From Lottiidibacillus patelloidae (GTDB lineage Bacteria; Bacillota; Bacilli; Bacillales; SA5d-4): a stretch of 64,000 nt of DNA. Below the pieces are notes generated by a model that was not told where the DNA came from, made no database searches, and saw nothing but the letters and a program-made list of their open reading frames with translations. The stretch spans positions 372,001 through 436,000 of the forward strand of contig NZ_NPIA01000002.1 of the NCBI RefSeq assembly GCF_002262935.1. The letters are read 5' to 3'. Below, one piece after another: positions 53,323 through 62,218 of this stretch (position 1 is its first letter; each line of letters starts with the position of its first letter). Both the position numbers and the translations under genes were made by a program.

Positions 53323-54735
53323 TTACTTCATATTTCGTAGTCGTTCTTTTAAATTATTTTTACTTGGTGCTTTTTTTGCTGGTTGTTCTTGTTTCGTTTG
53401 GTTTTCTTTTTCCTTTTGCTCTGTCATCCATTTCGGCAGGACATCTTCACGAACATTTGCTTGACGTTTTCTCGTTGCTTTTTGTGGCTGTGATTTTTCA
53501 CTTAACCATTCTCTATACTTTTTATTTTCTTCTCTTGCTAACGCCATTGCTTCTTGGACAGTACGTATTTGTTTACGTGACCAATAAGCAGCTATTTTTT
53601 CGACATATGCCTTCGGTAGCTTTAAATTATTGATATATAAAACATAGTCGACTAATACGTTTACAACACCTGGCAAGAGCCCTTGTTCAAACATAATTGC
53701 TTCTACTACTTTCAAGTCGGTTAAAGCCGGTTTTCCACCGCCTGAACGTTCTTTAAGCAAATCATAAGGAGATAATGTTTCATACTCCTTAATCGTTCTC
53801 TCTTCATCTGTTTGTGGCTCTTTGTTCGATAACTGTTGAAATTTTTTCGGTTGTTGTCGTAACGATAAGAAAGGCAATTTATTCTCATGTTCAAATTGAT
53901 ACCAGCGCTGCACTTCTTTTTTCAGCAGTTCAAGATTAATTTTTTCTTCATGCAAGAAGGCATTTTGTATGATTTTACTCATTTGCAAAGCATCATTAAT
54001 TTTATATATATAAGCTAGCTTTAATATTGTCTCTTTAACTTCTTTTGTAATAACTTCTTTCGGCACAAAAATAGTTGATAAATCATCCATCAGTAATTGA
54101 AAATCAAATGTCTCCATTTCTCCAACTGAAATTCCATTACCTTCTTTTTCATCGATGTGTTCAATGTTATTAGGAAGCGTAAGTGAATTCATTAATTCTT
54201 CACTTCCTGAAGGCATTAGTTCACTTGCATGGACAGATTCAAATACTTCACTAAAGGATTTGGTAATGTTCCGATAAGATGACTTGTCTATTTTTGCTGT
54301 GATAAATTGTTTTTTTAGTTGATCGAAACGTTTCTTACCAAGGCGATTAAATAAGAAAATTTCCAAAGATCCGTCCGTAAAAAATTGTTCAGGAGTTAGT
54401 GGTGGTTGTAATTCATAGATAAAGTATCTATTTTCCTCCACTTGTTTGACATACACATTAAGCAAGCCTAAACCTTCCAGTTTACCTCGATAAAGAAAAA
54501 TCTGTTTTAAGTCGACGCCCATTAAATTCATTAAACTATGGTGTGATAATTCCTCTCCCCAAAGATCATCTTTTTCAATGAGAGACAAAAGTGTCATGTA
54601 AAGACTATTTGCTGTAGCACCAATCAATGGTTGGTAAAGCATTGTAACAATTTTTTTATGATACTCGTGCAGTAGACCGTTCGTCCGAACGATAAATCGA
54701 TCTTGAGCAAGTAGCTCTTTCCAATGTGCTGTCAT
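53323..54735 (-). CDS. dnaB: Replication initiation and membrane attachment protein DnaB
   Basis: 470 residues from ATG 54735 (AGGGG...AAAGGG upstream; extension to 54777 is unsupported). Winged-helix N-terminus (KKIVTMLYQPLIGATANSLYMTLLSLIEKDDL, HSLMNLMGVDLKQIFLYRGKLEGLGLL), and C-terminal DnaB/DnaD domain (DLKVVEAIMFEQGLLPGVVNVLVDYVLYINNLKLPKAYVEKIAAYW). A basic, disordered tail follows. It helps DnaI load helicase. It is not the E. coli DnaB helicase. Downstream of nrdR and upstream of dnaI. Confidence 0.95.
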   Translation of the reverse strand: MTAHWKELLAQDRFIVRTNGLLHEYHKKIVTMLYQPLIGATANSLYMTLLSLIEKDDLWGEELSHHSLMNLMGVDLKQIFLYRGKLEGLGLLNVYVKQVEENRYFIYELQPPLTPEQFFTDGSLEIFLFNRLGKKRFDQLKKQFITAKIDKSSYRNITKSFSEVFESVHASELMPSGSEELMNSLTLPNNIEHIDEKEGNGISVGEMETFDFQLLMDDLSTIFVPKEVITKEVKETILKLAYIYKINDALQMSKIIQNAFLHEEKINLELLKKEVQRWYQFEHENKLPFLSLRQQPKKFQQLSNKEPQTDEERTIKEYETLSPYDLLKERSGGGKPALTDLKVVEAIMFEQGLLPGVVNVLVDYVLYINNLKLPKAYVEKIAAYWSRKQIRTVQEAMALAREENKKYREWLSEKSQPQKATRKRQANVREDVLPKWMTEQKEKENQTKQEQPAKKAPSKNNLKERLRNMK

Positions 54736-54795
54736 CCCTTTAACCCCTAACTTAATAAATAAAAAGAAGCATATCAAAATAATTTGCTTATGCTT

Positions 54796-55254
54796 CTACT
54801 TTTCGCGATTAATTAAGTCCTTTAATTCACTAATAAATACATTTATATCTTTAAATTGGCGATAAACAGAAGCAAATCTTACATAGGCAACATCATCAAT
54901 AGAAACTAATTCTTCCATCACTAATTCACCAACATCTTGACTATTAACTTCTTACATTCCTTGTGCTCGTAAAGTACCCTCAACTTTATTAACTATATCT
55001 TCAAGGTTTTGAAGAGGTACTGGTCTTTTTTCACAAGCTCGAATTAAGCCTCTTAAAATTTTCTCATGGCTAAATTCTTCCCGTGTGCCGTCTTTTTTAA
55101 CGACGATTAATGGCGATTCTTCTACTTTTTCAAATGTAGTAAATCGATAACTACATTGTTCGCACTCGCGTCTTCTTCTAATGGAATTTCCTTCTAAGAC
55201 TGGACGGGAGTCTAACACTCTTGTTCCATTATGCTGACATTTCGGGCAACGCAT
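54796..55254 (-). pseudogene. nrdR: nrdR (ribonucleotide reductase repressor) interrupted by an in-frame TAA
   Basis: From ATG 55254 (GGAG 9 nt upstream; the TTG at 55263 is unlikely) the frame encodes [18 protein letters not shown], zinc-ribbon cysteines (CPKC, CEQC), then the start of the ATP-cone ([23 protein letters not shown]). Codon 101 (54952-54954) is TAA. The same frame continues with a perfect NrdR end ([46 protein letters not shown]) to TAG at 54796, giving the usual 152 codons. B. subtilis has Ser there, so TCA to TAA is one step. The truncated form would lose half the ATP-cone. Could be real decay or a base error. Confidence 0.85.
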
Positions 55255-55324
55255 ACAAACCAACTCCGCTCATTTTACGAATATACTACTTCAATCTTAT
55301 TAAAAACGACGGTTTCTGACAAGT

Positions 55325-55446
55325 ATTTTTAAGAAAAGCGCAAGCGAAACAAATTTCACTAAATACGCCCACGTCCTGTGGGCAACGTGAAATTCCTCAC
55401 CGTCCTAGTTCTTGACGTATAAGCTGGAGCACTTTAGCGACGAGAA
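55325..55446. repeat. Copy of the dispersed intergenic repeat upstream of nrdR
   Basis: The stretch begins AGAAAAGCGCAAGCG and includes a GCCCACGTCC/TGTGGGC hairpin. At 55414-55435 it shares 22 bases exactly with 14218-14239 (ACGTATAAGCTGGAGCACTT core). It lies between nrdR and speH and contains no ORF. Confidence 0.75.
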
Positions 55447-55471
55447 TAGATAGAGAATATTTTTAAACAAT

Positions 55472-55497
55472 AAAAAAAAGAGGTGTCTCCACCTCTC
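55472..55497 (-). terminator. Terminator of speH
   Basis: AGAGGTG/CACCTCT stem with loop GAGA followed on the minus strand by TTTTTTTTATT, 14 nt past the speH stop. Confidence 0.9.
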
Positions 55498-55510
55498 TTA
55501 AAAGTTCAAA

Positions 55511-55894
55511 CTATGACATTGCTGATAATTTTTGTTTTACTTCGATTGGTCCCATCCCACGTGGAACTTCAATACTTTCATTCTTATCTGCTCCTAACGC
55601 TTCTGCAATGTATGTAGCAGCAACGTTTGGATCAATTCGATCACCACAAGTATATACATCAATGCTCGCATAACCATGCTCAGGAAAGCTGTGAATAGTT
55701 AAGTGTGATTCAGAAATAATAACTACACCACTAACACCGTGTGGAGCAAATTTATGAAATGCTACCTCACGAATTTCAGCACCTGCATTTAATGCTGCAT
55801 TTACAAACGTTTCTTCAATAAATTTCATGTCATTTAATTTGTCAGTGTTACATCCCCAAAGCTCAGAAATAACGTGACGTCCCATAGTATCCAT
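55511..55894 (-). CDS. speH: S-adenosylmethionine decarboxylase proenzyme
   Basis: 127 residues, the short Bacillus type. The self-cleavage site is in [16 protein letters not shown]: Ser63 would become the pyruvoyl group, with His68 and the Cys in VYTCGDR (Cys83) as helpers. Decarboxylated SAM supplies the aminopropyl group for spermidine. AAAAGGGGGA precedes the ATG. A strong promoter and a 130-nt structured leader lie upstream. B. subtilis has the same gapB-speH order. Confidence 0.95.
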   Translation of the reverse strand: MDTMGRHVISELWGCNTDKLNDMKFIEETFVNAALNAGAEIREVAFHKFAPHGVSGVVIISESHLTIHSFPEHGYASIDVYTCGDRIDPNVAATYIAEALGADKNESIEVPRGMGPIEVKQKLSAMS

Positions 55895-55897
55895 TGA

Positions 55898-56028
55898 TAA
55901 ATCCCCCTTTTAACATTTTTAAAGCACTTCCATCTCAATCGAGAACATCGCTACCACGGGGGAAAGTTAGTCCAGAGAGGTCCTAACCCTTTAAGTAGAA
56001 ACATTCTATTTGAGTAATCGAGTTCACG
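55898..56028 (-). promoter_or_regulatory. Structured 5' leader of speH
   Basis: The inferred transcript has about 130 untranslated bases. It includes a GTTAG...CTAAC hairpin with an internal CC/GG, a pyrimidine run TTTCCCCC that could pair with the ribosome-binding site AAAAGGGGGA, and a TCTC-GATT-GAGA hairpin. This suggests possible translational control by polyamine, SAM or a protein. It matches no riboswitch class I recognise. Confidence 0.4.
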
Positions 56029-56034
56029 AAAAAT

Positions 56035-56063
56035 AGTATACTTCTAATAAATATGTTTTGCAA
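56035..56063 (-). promoter_or_regulatory. Sigma-A promoter of speH
   Basis: On the minus strand TTGCAA (56058-56063), exactly 17 nt, TATACT (56035-56040). It is downstream of the gapB terminator, so speH can be transcribed independently. Confidence 0.75.
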
Positions 56064-56156
56064 TATTTTTTATTATTTTTTTTAAAACATCTTCTTGACT
56101 TCGTTGTGGCGATTCCTTTTTTAACATAACCTTCAAGGAAATTATTATTCGAATCT

Positions 56157-56186
56157 AAAGAAAAACAGGCATTTACAATGCCTGTT
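56157..56186 (-). terminator. Terminator of gapB
   Basis: AACAGGCAT/ATGCCTGTT stem with a five-base loop followed on the minus strand by TTTCTTT. Confidence 0.88.
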
Positions 56187-56206
56187 TTCGAATTCATTGT
56201 ATGAAG

Positions 56207-57229
56207 TTATACTGACATCTTTGCTTCAATACCTTTTGCCACAAGGACCGCTAAATCAACGACACGGCATGAGTATCCCCACTCATTATCATACCAAGCA
56301 AGTACTTTTAATTTCGTTCCGTCCATCACCATTGTAGATAAGCCATCAACAATAGCTGAGTTTTCATTTCCATTGAAATCAATGGAAACTAATGGCTCAT
56401 CACAGAATGCCATAATTCCTTTTAATTCATGCTCTGCTGCATCTTTTAAAATTGCATTCACTTCTTCGATTGAAACTTCACGCTTTAAGTCAACTACTAA
56501 GTCAACTAAAGAAACATTCGGTGTTGGAACACGTAATGCCATCCCATGAAGCTTTCCTTGAAGTTGTGGAAGCACTTTTGCAATAGCTTTTGCAGCCCCA
56601 GTTGTTGTTGGGATTATTGATTGTGCACAAGCACGTGCACGGCGTAAATCTTTATGTGGATTATCAATGTTCTTTTGGTCATTTGTATATGCATGAACTG
56701 TAGTCATTATTCCATTTACAATTCCAAACTTCTCATCAATAACTTTAGCAACAGGAGCTAAGCAGTTCGTAGTACAAGAAGCGTTTGAAATAACATCATG
56801 TTTTTCATGATTGTAATCGCTATCATTTACTCCCATAACAATTGTAATATCTTCATCTTTACCAGGAGCTGTTATAATTACTTTTTTAGCTCCAGCTTCA
56901 ATGTGATATCCAGCTGTCTCTTTTGAAGTGAACTTTCCAGTAGCTTCAATTACAATATCAACATTTAGTTCGTTCCAAGGCAATTGCTTCGGGTCACGAT
57001 TGCTGACAAGCTTTACAGCATGCCCATCAATTAATAATTCACCTTCACCCACTTTTACTTCTTTATCGTAAGTACCATGAATTGTATCATATTTAATAAG
57101 GTGTGCTAACGTCTCTGCTGGATAACTTGCGTTAATTGCTACAACCTCTAAATTATCATTTTTCATTGCTTGACGGAAAACCATTCTTCCAATACGGCCA
57201 AACCCATTAATTGCAATTTTTGCTTTCAT
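56207..57229 (-). CDS. gapB: Glyceraldehyde-3-phosphate dehydrogenase, gluconeogenic GapB type
   Basis: 340 residues. NAD(P)-binding INGFGRIGRMVFRQAM and catalytic Cys in SNASCTTNCLAPVAKVI; HAYTNDQKNIDNPHKDLRRARA and WYDNEWGYSCRVVDLA complete the family. Length, neighbours (coaE, speH) and the lack of the glycolytic operon context indicate GapB, the NADP-preferring gluconeogenic enzyme, rather than GapA. A cre-like palindrome in the promoter fits catabolite control. The start 57229 follows TAGGGGGAC. Confidence 0.92.
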   Translation of the reverse strand: MKAKIAINGFGRIGRMVFRQAMKNDNLEVVAINASYPAETLAHLIKYDTIHGTYDKEVKVGEGELLIDGHAVKLVSNRDPKQLPWNELNVDIVIEATGKFTSKETAGYHIEAGAKKVIITAPGKDEDITIVMGVNDSDYNHEKHDVISNASCTTNCLAPVAKVIDEKFGIVNGIMTTVHAYTNDQKNIDNPHKDLRRARACAQSIIPTTTGAAKAIAKVLPQLQGKLHGMALRVPTPNVSLVDLVVDLKREVSIEEVNAILKDAAEHELKGIMAFCDEPLVSIDFNGNENSAIVDGLSTMVMDGTKLKVLAWYDNEWGYSCRVVDLAVLVAKGIEAKMSV

Positions 57230-57284
57230 ATAAAAAAGTCCCCCTAAATATATGTGTTATACTTATATACGTTTACTCACAAAT

Positions 57285-57313
57285 AGTATAACATATTGAA
57301 AGCGCTTTGCTAC
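57285..57313 (-). promoter_or_regulatory. gapB promoter with cre-like operator
   Basis: TATACT (-10, 57285-57290) lacks a good -35. TTGAAAGCGCTTTGC (plus strand, 57296-57310) overlaps the -35 side and agrees with the CcpA cre consensus at all but its last two positions. Repression in glucose would suit a gluconeogenic gene; CcpN, known for B. subtilis gapB, is another candidate. Confidence 0.55.
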
Positions 57314-57327
57314 TGTTTTTTTTAAAA

Positions 57328-57930
57328 TTATACAGATAAATTCCAATTTATGATGATTTTTTCAAGTTGCTCCTCTGTTTCGCCTACTGTACCATTATTA
57401 TTTATGATTATATCCGCTAATGGGCGCTTATCGTCCAAAGGCATTTGTGAACGTATTCTCGCTACAGCCTCTTGCTCTGAGAATTCGTTTCTTTTCATTA
57501 ATCGTTGTAATTGTGTTTCCGCGTTTACATAAACTAATATTGTTTTTTCAACGAGATACTGTAGTTTACTTTCAAAGAGCAATGGAATATCAAAAATCAC
57601 TGTGTTACGACCTTCACTTATGTACATATCTTTTTTATCGTTCATCCGCAAACGAACTGCTGGATGAACGATACTGTTTAATACTTCTCTTTCCTTTTGA
57701 TCATTAAAAATAATTTCACCAAGTAGTTGTCGATCTAAAAAACTGTTTTCCCCGATTATCTTTCTCCCGAAATGATTGACAATAAGATTATAAGCTTCTT
57801 CACCTGGCTCGACGACTTCTCTTGCAACGATATCTGCATCGATGATTGCGTATCCTCGGTTACGGAGCATACCTGTTACTGTACTTTTCCCACTTGCAAT
57901 TCCACCTGTAATTCCAATAATTTGTGCCAT
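57328..57930 (-). CDS. coaE: Dephospho-CoA kinase
   Basis: 200 residues from ATG 57930 after GGGGGAGC; the four-codon extension is unlikely. P-loop GITGGIASGKSTV, then IDADIVAREVVEPG, FDIPLLFE and RIRSQMPLDDKRPLADIIINNNG. It phosphorylates dephospho-CoA, the last step to CoA. Located between ytaF and gapB, as in B. subtilis (ytaG). Confidence 0.96.
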   Translation of the reverse strand: MAQIIGITGGIASGKSTVTGMLRNRGYAIIDADIVAREVVEPGEEAYNLIVNHFGRKIIGENSFLDRQLLGEIIFNDQKEREVLNSIVHPAVRLRMNDKKDMYISEGRNTVIFDIPLLFESKLQYLVEKTILVYVNAETQLQRLMKRNEFSEQEAVARIRSQMPLDDKRPLADIIINNNGTVGETEEQLEKIIINWNLSV

Positions 57931-57961
57931 ATGCTCCCCCACTTTTCCTACTTACCTAATT

Positions 57962-58597
57962 TCAGAATTTCCAAATCCCTAAAATAATTAAGATTAAACC
58001 TGGAAGGAACGAAAATTTATCCATCCATTTAAAATTAGAAAAAAAATGCCCACACTTCATGCCGAATGTTACAAATAATGAACTCATAACTGCTACTGAT
58101 ATAGCCATAATCCAAGGTGAATATCCGATTAAGACCGCCCCAATTCCAGCTGCAAAAGCATCTAATGAAAGAGCAACCCCGAGTAGGACTGCCTCTATTC
58201 CTGTAATTGTTCCAGATTTATCAAAATCAGCTGCAGTTGGTTTTCGTAATATTTGGATAACAATTCCTAATGAACGAATTTCAAATTTAATTATTGTTTC
58301 TTTAACACTGACATTCTTCTCAGATCTTTCTGGTCTGAACACTTGGTACAGTACCCAAGCTCCAATCCCAATTAAAATAATGCCACCAATTTTTTCAGCA
58401 ATGCTCGGTGATAAAAATTGAACGATTATTCCGCCAATTCCCATCGCAAATAACAATGTTATTGCGGAGCAACACGCGATAATAACAATTGATCTAAATG
58501 GTAAAAACATCTTTCGAACACCGTAAGTAAACCCTACGGAATAACTATCTAAACTTACTGCAAATGCTAGAAGTAATAACGAAAGCAATTGTGTCAT
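57962..58597 (-). CDS. ytaF: YtaF sporulation membrane protein, MntP-like
   Basis: 211 residues, six hydrophobic helices in two inverted halves. Conserved acidic residues sit within helices: LAFAVSLDSYSVGFTYG and LGVALSLDAFAAGIGA, typical of MntP-type metal exporters. The name derives from B. subtilis YtaF, produced during sporulation. Metal efflux is inferred, not shown. Between mutM and coaE. Confidence 0.9.
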   Translation of the reverse strand: MTQLLSLLLLAFAVSLDSYSVGFTYGVRKMFLPFRSIVIIACCSAITLLFAMGIGGIIVQFLSPSIAEKIGGIILIGIGAWVLYQVFRPERSEKNVSVKETIIKFEIRSLGIVIQILRKPTAADFDKSGTITGIEAVLLGVALSLDAFAAGIGAVLIGYSPWIMAISVAVMSSLFVTFGMKCGHFFSNFKWMDKFSFLPGLILIILGIWKF

Positions 58598-58669
58598 AAA
58601 TTAAGACTCCTCTCCTATCGCAATCCGCTACGATAGTATATGGCAGGAGCCTATTTTCGGTACTGAATT

Positions 58670-59503
58670 TTAAATCTTCTGACACTTAGGACAATAATGT
58701 GTCCCTCTTCCTCCGACGACAGTTTTTTCGATTTCATGTCCACAATTTGGACATGGCTTACCATTTTGCGCATAAACATTTAATTGCAGCTGAAACATCC
58801 CCATCTCACCTTGTGAATTTACATAGGAACGAATCGTGCTGCCACCGCGGTCCACTGCTTCTTGTAATGTTTGTACAACCGCTTTATGTAAAGGCCCTAT
58901 TTCTCTTTTTTTAATTGTTGCCGCTTTACGCATTGGATGAATGTTCGCTTTAAATAATGCTTCATCGACATAAATATTGCCAAGCCCAACGACAATTTGT
59001 TGATCGAGTAATGCTACTTTAATCGAGCGTTCTGTCTTTTTTAAGCCTTTGTATAAATGTTCTTCGGTAAATTTATCTGAGAATGGCTCGAGCCCTAATT
59101 GAGCTAAAGGTTTACTTTTTTCTTCCTCGCCTTTAGTAAATATATGCATCGTGCCAAACTTACGGACATCACGATACAGGAGACGACTTCCATCCGTAAA
59201 TGAGAAAATGACATGTGTATGTTTATCATGATCCTCTATTTCATCCGCTTTCTGAAAAACATAACGACCTTCCATCCTTAAATGTGATAATAAAACATAG
59301 TCATCTAGCATGAATTTTAAAAACTTTCCTCGTCGATCAATGTCATGGATTGTTTGTCCGAGAAGTAAATGTTTAAATTGTTCAATATCTGCTGGCTTCT
59401 TTATAATGTTTGGCCAAAATACGTCGACATCTTTTATTGTCTTGTTTAATACTAGTTGAACTAATGTTCTTCTTACCGTTTCTACTTCAGGTAGTTCTGG
59501 CAT
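58670..59503 (-). CDS. mutM: Formamidopyrimidine-DNA glycosylase
   Basis: 277 residues. Catalytic Pro2-Glu3 in MPELPEVETVRRTL, H2TH region (QQIVVGLGNIYVDEALF), and C-terminal zinc finger CPNCG...CPKC. It removes 8-oxoguanine and nicks the DNA. Follows polA directly, as in other Bacillus. The start is fixed because Pro must be second. Confidence 0.97.
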   Translation of the reverse strand: MPELPEVETVRRTLVQLVLNKTIKDVDVFWPNIIKKPADIEQFKHLLLGQTIHDIDRRGKFLKFMLDDYVLLSHLRMEGRYVFQKADEIEDHDKHTHVIFSFTDGSRLLYRDVRKFGTMHIFTKGEEEKSKPLAQLGLEPFSDKFTEEHLYKGLKKTERSIKVALLDQQIVVGLGNIYVDEALFKANIHPMRKAATIKKREIGPLHKAVVQTLQEAVDRGGSTIRSYVNSQGEMGMFQLQLNVYAQNGKPCPNCGHEIEKTVVGGRGTHYCPKCQKI

Positions 59504-59569
59504 TCTAGTTGCTCCTTTCTCTCTATAGAAGAAGCAATGGTGAATGCACCATTGCTCTTTATTTATTAC

Positions 59570-62203
59570 TTATTTTGCATCATACCAAGATGGACCAAAA
59601 GAGTAGTCTACTTTAAGAGGGACTTTTAGTTGCATCGCATTTTCCATCACATCAGGAACAATTTCCTTTAGCTTTTCAATTTCATCTTCCGGTGCTTCAA
59701 AAATTAATTCATCATGTACTTGCAGAAGCATTTTCGTTTGCAACTTTTCATCTTTTAAACGCTTCGCCATTTTTACCATGGCAACTTTAATGATGTCTGC
59801 CGCACTACCTTGAATTGGTGTATTCATTGCTGTTCTTTCGGCAAAGCTACGGAGATTGAAGTTACGACTCGTAATCTCTGGTAAATATCTACGACGGTTA
59901 AATAATGTCGTCACATAACCTTCTTGCTTTGCTTGTTGGACGATGTCTGCCATGTATTGTTTAACACCTGGGAAGCTTTCAAAATATTTCTCAATAAATG
60001 AAGCTGCTTCTTTTCTTGTAATGTTTAAACTTTGCGATAATCCGTAATCACTAATGCCATAAACAATACCGAAGTTTACTGCTTTAGCACTTCTTCTCAT
60101 TTCTGATGTAACTTCCTCTTCCGAAACATTAAATACATCCATCGCCGTTTTTGTATGAATATCTAATCCTTCACGGAATGCTTCAACAAGTTTAGCATCA
60201 TCAGCTATGTGAGCTAATACGCGAAGCTCAACTTGTGAGTAGTCCGCAGCAAAGATGAGCCAGCCTTCTTTTTCCGCTGTGAAAGCTTGTCTTATTTTTC
60301 GTCCTTCTTCAAGTCGGATCGGAATGTTTTGTAAGTTTGGATCTATTGAGCTTAAACGACCTGTTTGTGTTAACGCTTGGTTAAAACGTGTATTAACTTT
60401 TCCTGTATTCTCATTAACAACTTTCAATAATCCTTCAATATATGTGGAATTCAACTTACCTAATTGTCTAAATAACAATATTTTCTCGATGATAGGATGC
60501 TTGTTACTTAGTTTTTCTAACACGTCAGCTGAAGTGGAATAGCCTGTTTTAGTCTTCTTGACAGGTGGTAATTCCAGCTTTTCAAAAAGCACTTCACCAA
60601 GTTGTTTTGGCGAATTGATATTAAATTCTGTTCCGGCAATTTCATGAATTTCATTTTCAAGGTTTTTAATACGCTCACTTAAATCTTTGCCCATTTCTTG
60701 CAACCTTGAAACATCTACTTTAATACCTGTGTACTCCATTTCCGCTAATATTTTCGAAAGTGGAAATTCAAGCTCTTCGTATAATTTTACTAAGTCGCTT
60801 TCTTTCATTTTCTCTTCTAGCTTTTCTTTTAAAAGTCTAATTGCAAAAGCTTTCCTTGCAACATGGTCTGCTAAATGATCAGTTTCTGGTACTTTTTGTT
60901 TTGCACCTTTGCCATATACAGCTTCGTCATCTTTCACAAAGGTAACGCCATGTATTTTTGCTACTTCCGCTACTTTGTCACTAGAATCATTTGGATTTAC
61001 TAAATAGGAGGCTAAGTGAACATCAAAATCTACGCCATTTAGTGTTATCCCTTGCCATTTTAATGAAACGATTGCCATTTTTCCATCAAAAACAATCTTT
61101 TTATTGTTTTCGCTTTCAGCCCAGTTCTTAAATTCTTCGGATTGTTTCGCAATATCAACTGGCAAGAAAAAGTTGCCGGTCTCATTAGCTAGCGAGATAC
61201 CTAATATCGGAGACTGATGGTAATGATCGTCAATCATTTCAACATGCAATGCTGTTTCTGATGTAAACGTCTCTGCTTTAAACGTTGATAATATTTCATA
61301 GGAAATATCTTCGACTTTCACTTCACTTTGCTCTACTTCTTCTCCACCGATCCGGCTTATTAAAGAGTTAAAGCCAAGCTCGTTAAATATATTTGCTACT
61401 TTCTCAACTTCAAAACCGGAATATGCTAAGTCATCTACACTTAATGGTAAAGGCACATCACGATAAATTGTCGCAAGTTTTTTACTCATTAGTGCTTGCT
61501 CTTTATTGTCTGCTAATTTTTCTTTCAATTTCGCTCCAGAAACTTGGTCGATAGATTGTAAGGTTTCTTCAAGTGAACCGAATTGTTTTAATAATTTTAG
61601 CGCCGTCTTTTCCCCTACTCCAGGAACGCCTGGAATATTGTCCGATGTATCTCCCATTAAACCTTTCATATCAATAATTGCTAGAGGTGGTATTCCATAC
61701 TTTTCAGCAATCAACTCTTCATCATATGTATCTACTTCAGAAATACCTTTACGGTTTATTGCAACTGTAATTTTATCAGAAACAAGTTGAAGTAAATCTT
61801 TGTCTCCAGAAAAAACTTTCACTTCAAGACCATCATTGGCAGCATCTTTTGAGATTGTACCGATAATATCGTCCGCTTCATAATCCGCTAATTCGAATCG
61901 CTTAATGTTAAATGCATCAAGCAATTCACGTATTAATGGAAATTGCTCAGAAAGTTCTGGTGGTGTTTTTTGCCTTCCACCTTTATACTCAGTAAATGTT
62001 TTGTGTCTGAACGTTGTTTTTCCAGCGTCAAATGCAACTAATAAGTGACTCGGTTTTTCTTCTTCAATGATCTTTAGTAACATCGTTGTAAAACCATACA
62101 CCGCATTCGTATATACACCTTTATCATTATTTAATAAAGGAAGTGCAAAAAAGGCACGGTATGCTATGCTGTTACCATCTATTAAAACTACTTTTTTCCC
62201 CAT
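59570..62203 (-). CDS. polA: DNA polymerase I
   Basis: 877 residues from the second ATG of a pair (GGAGG six nt upstream). The 5' nuclease domain (about 1-290) has KVVLIDGNSIAYRAFFALP, SGDKDLLQL and MGDTSDNIPGVPGVGEKTA. The middle domain lacks the DxE exonuclease motif (LHVEMIDDHYHQSP), so proofreading is presumably dead as in B. subtilis and Geobacillus. The polymerase domain has DYSQVELRVLAHI, RRSAKAVNFGIVYGIS and LLQVHDELIFE. It fills gaps in repair and replication. Part of phoPR-polA-mutM-ytaF-coaE. Confidence 0.97.
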   Translation of the reverse strand: MGKKVVLIDGNSIAYRAFFALPLLNNDKGVYTNAVYGFTTMLLKIIEEEKPSHLLVAFDAGKTTFRHKTFTEYKGGRQKTPPELSEQFPLIRELLDAFNIKRFELADYEADDIIGTISKDAANDGLEVKVFSGDKDLLQLVSDKITVAINRKGISEVDTYDEELIAEKYGIPPLAIIDMKGLMGDTSDNIPGVPGVGEKTALKLLKQFGSLEETLQSIDQVSGAKLKEKLADNKEQALMSKKLATIYRDVPLPLSVDDLAYSGFEVEKVANIFNELGFNSLISRIGGEEVEQSEVKVEDISYEILSTFKAETFTSETALHVEMIDDHYHQSPILGISLANETGNFFLPVDIAKQSEEFKNWAESENNKKIVFDGKMAIVSLKWQGITLNGVDFDVHLASYLVNPNDSSDKVAEVAKIHGVTFVKDDEAVYGKGAKQKVPETDHLADHVARKAFAIRLLKEKLEEKMKESDLVKLYEELEFPLSKILAEMEYTGIKVDVSRLQEMGKDLSERIKNLENEIHEIAGTEFNINSPKQLGEVLFEKLELPPVKKTKTGYSTSADVLEKLSNKHPIIEKILLFRQLGKLNSTYIEGLLKVVNENTGKVNTRFNQALTQTGRLSSIDPNLQNIPIRLEEGRKIRQAFTAEKEGWLIFAADYSQVELRVLAHIADDAKLVEAFREGLDIHTKTAMDVFNVSEEEVTSEMRRSAKAVNFGIVYGISDYGLSQSLNITRKEAASFIEKYFESFPGVKQYMADIVQQAKQEGYVTTLFNRRRYLPEITSRNFNLRSFAERTAMNTPIQGSAADIIKVAMVKMAKRLKDEKLQTKMLLQVHDELIFEAPEDEIEKLKEIVPDVMENAMQLKVPLKVDYSFGPSWYDAK

Positions 62204-62218
62204 CATATACCTCCACTA

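Noticed and set aside
55898-56028. SAM riboswitch upstream of speH
   Set aside because: None of the conserved SAM-I, SAM-II or S-MK box sequences is recognisable, and there is no terminator hairpin with a T-run before speH.
59570-62203. Loss of the PolA proofreading motif as damage
   Set aside because: Absence of the DxE exonuclease motif is normal for Bacillus-type PolA, so it is not a mutation of interest.
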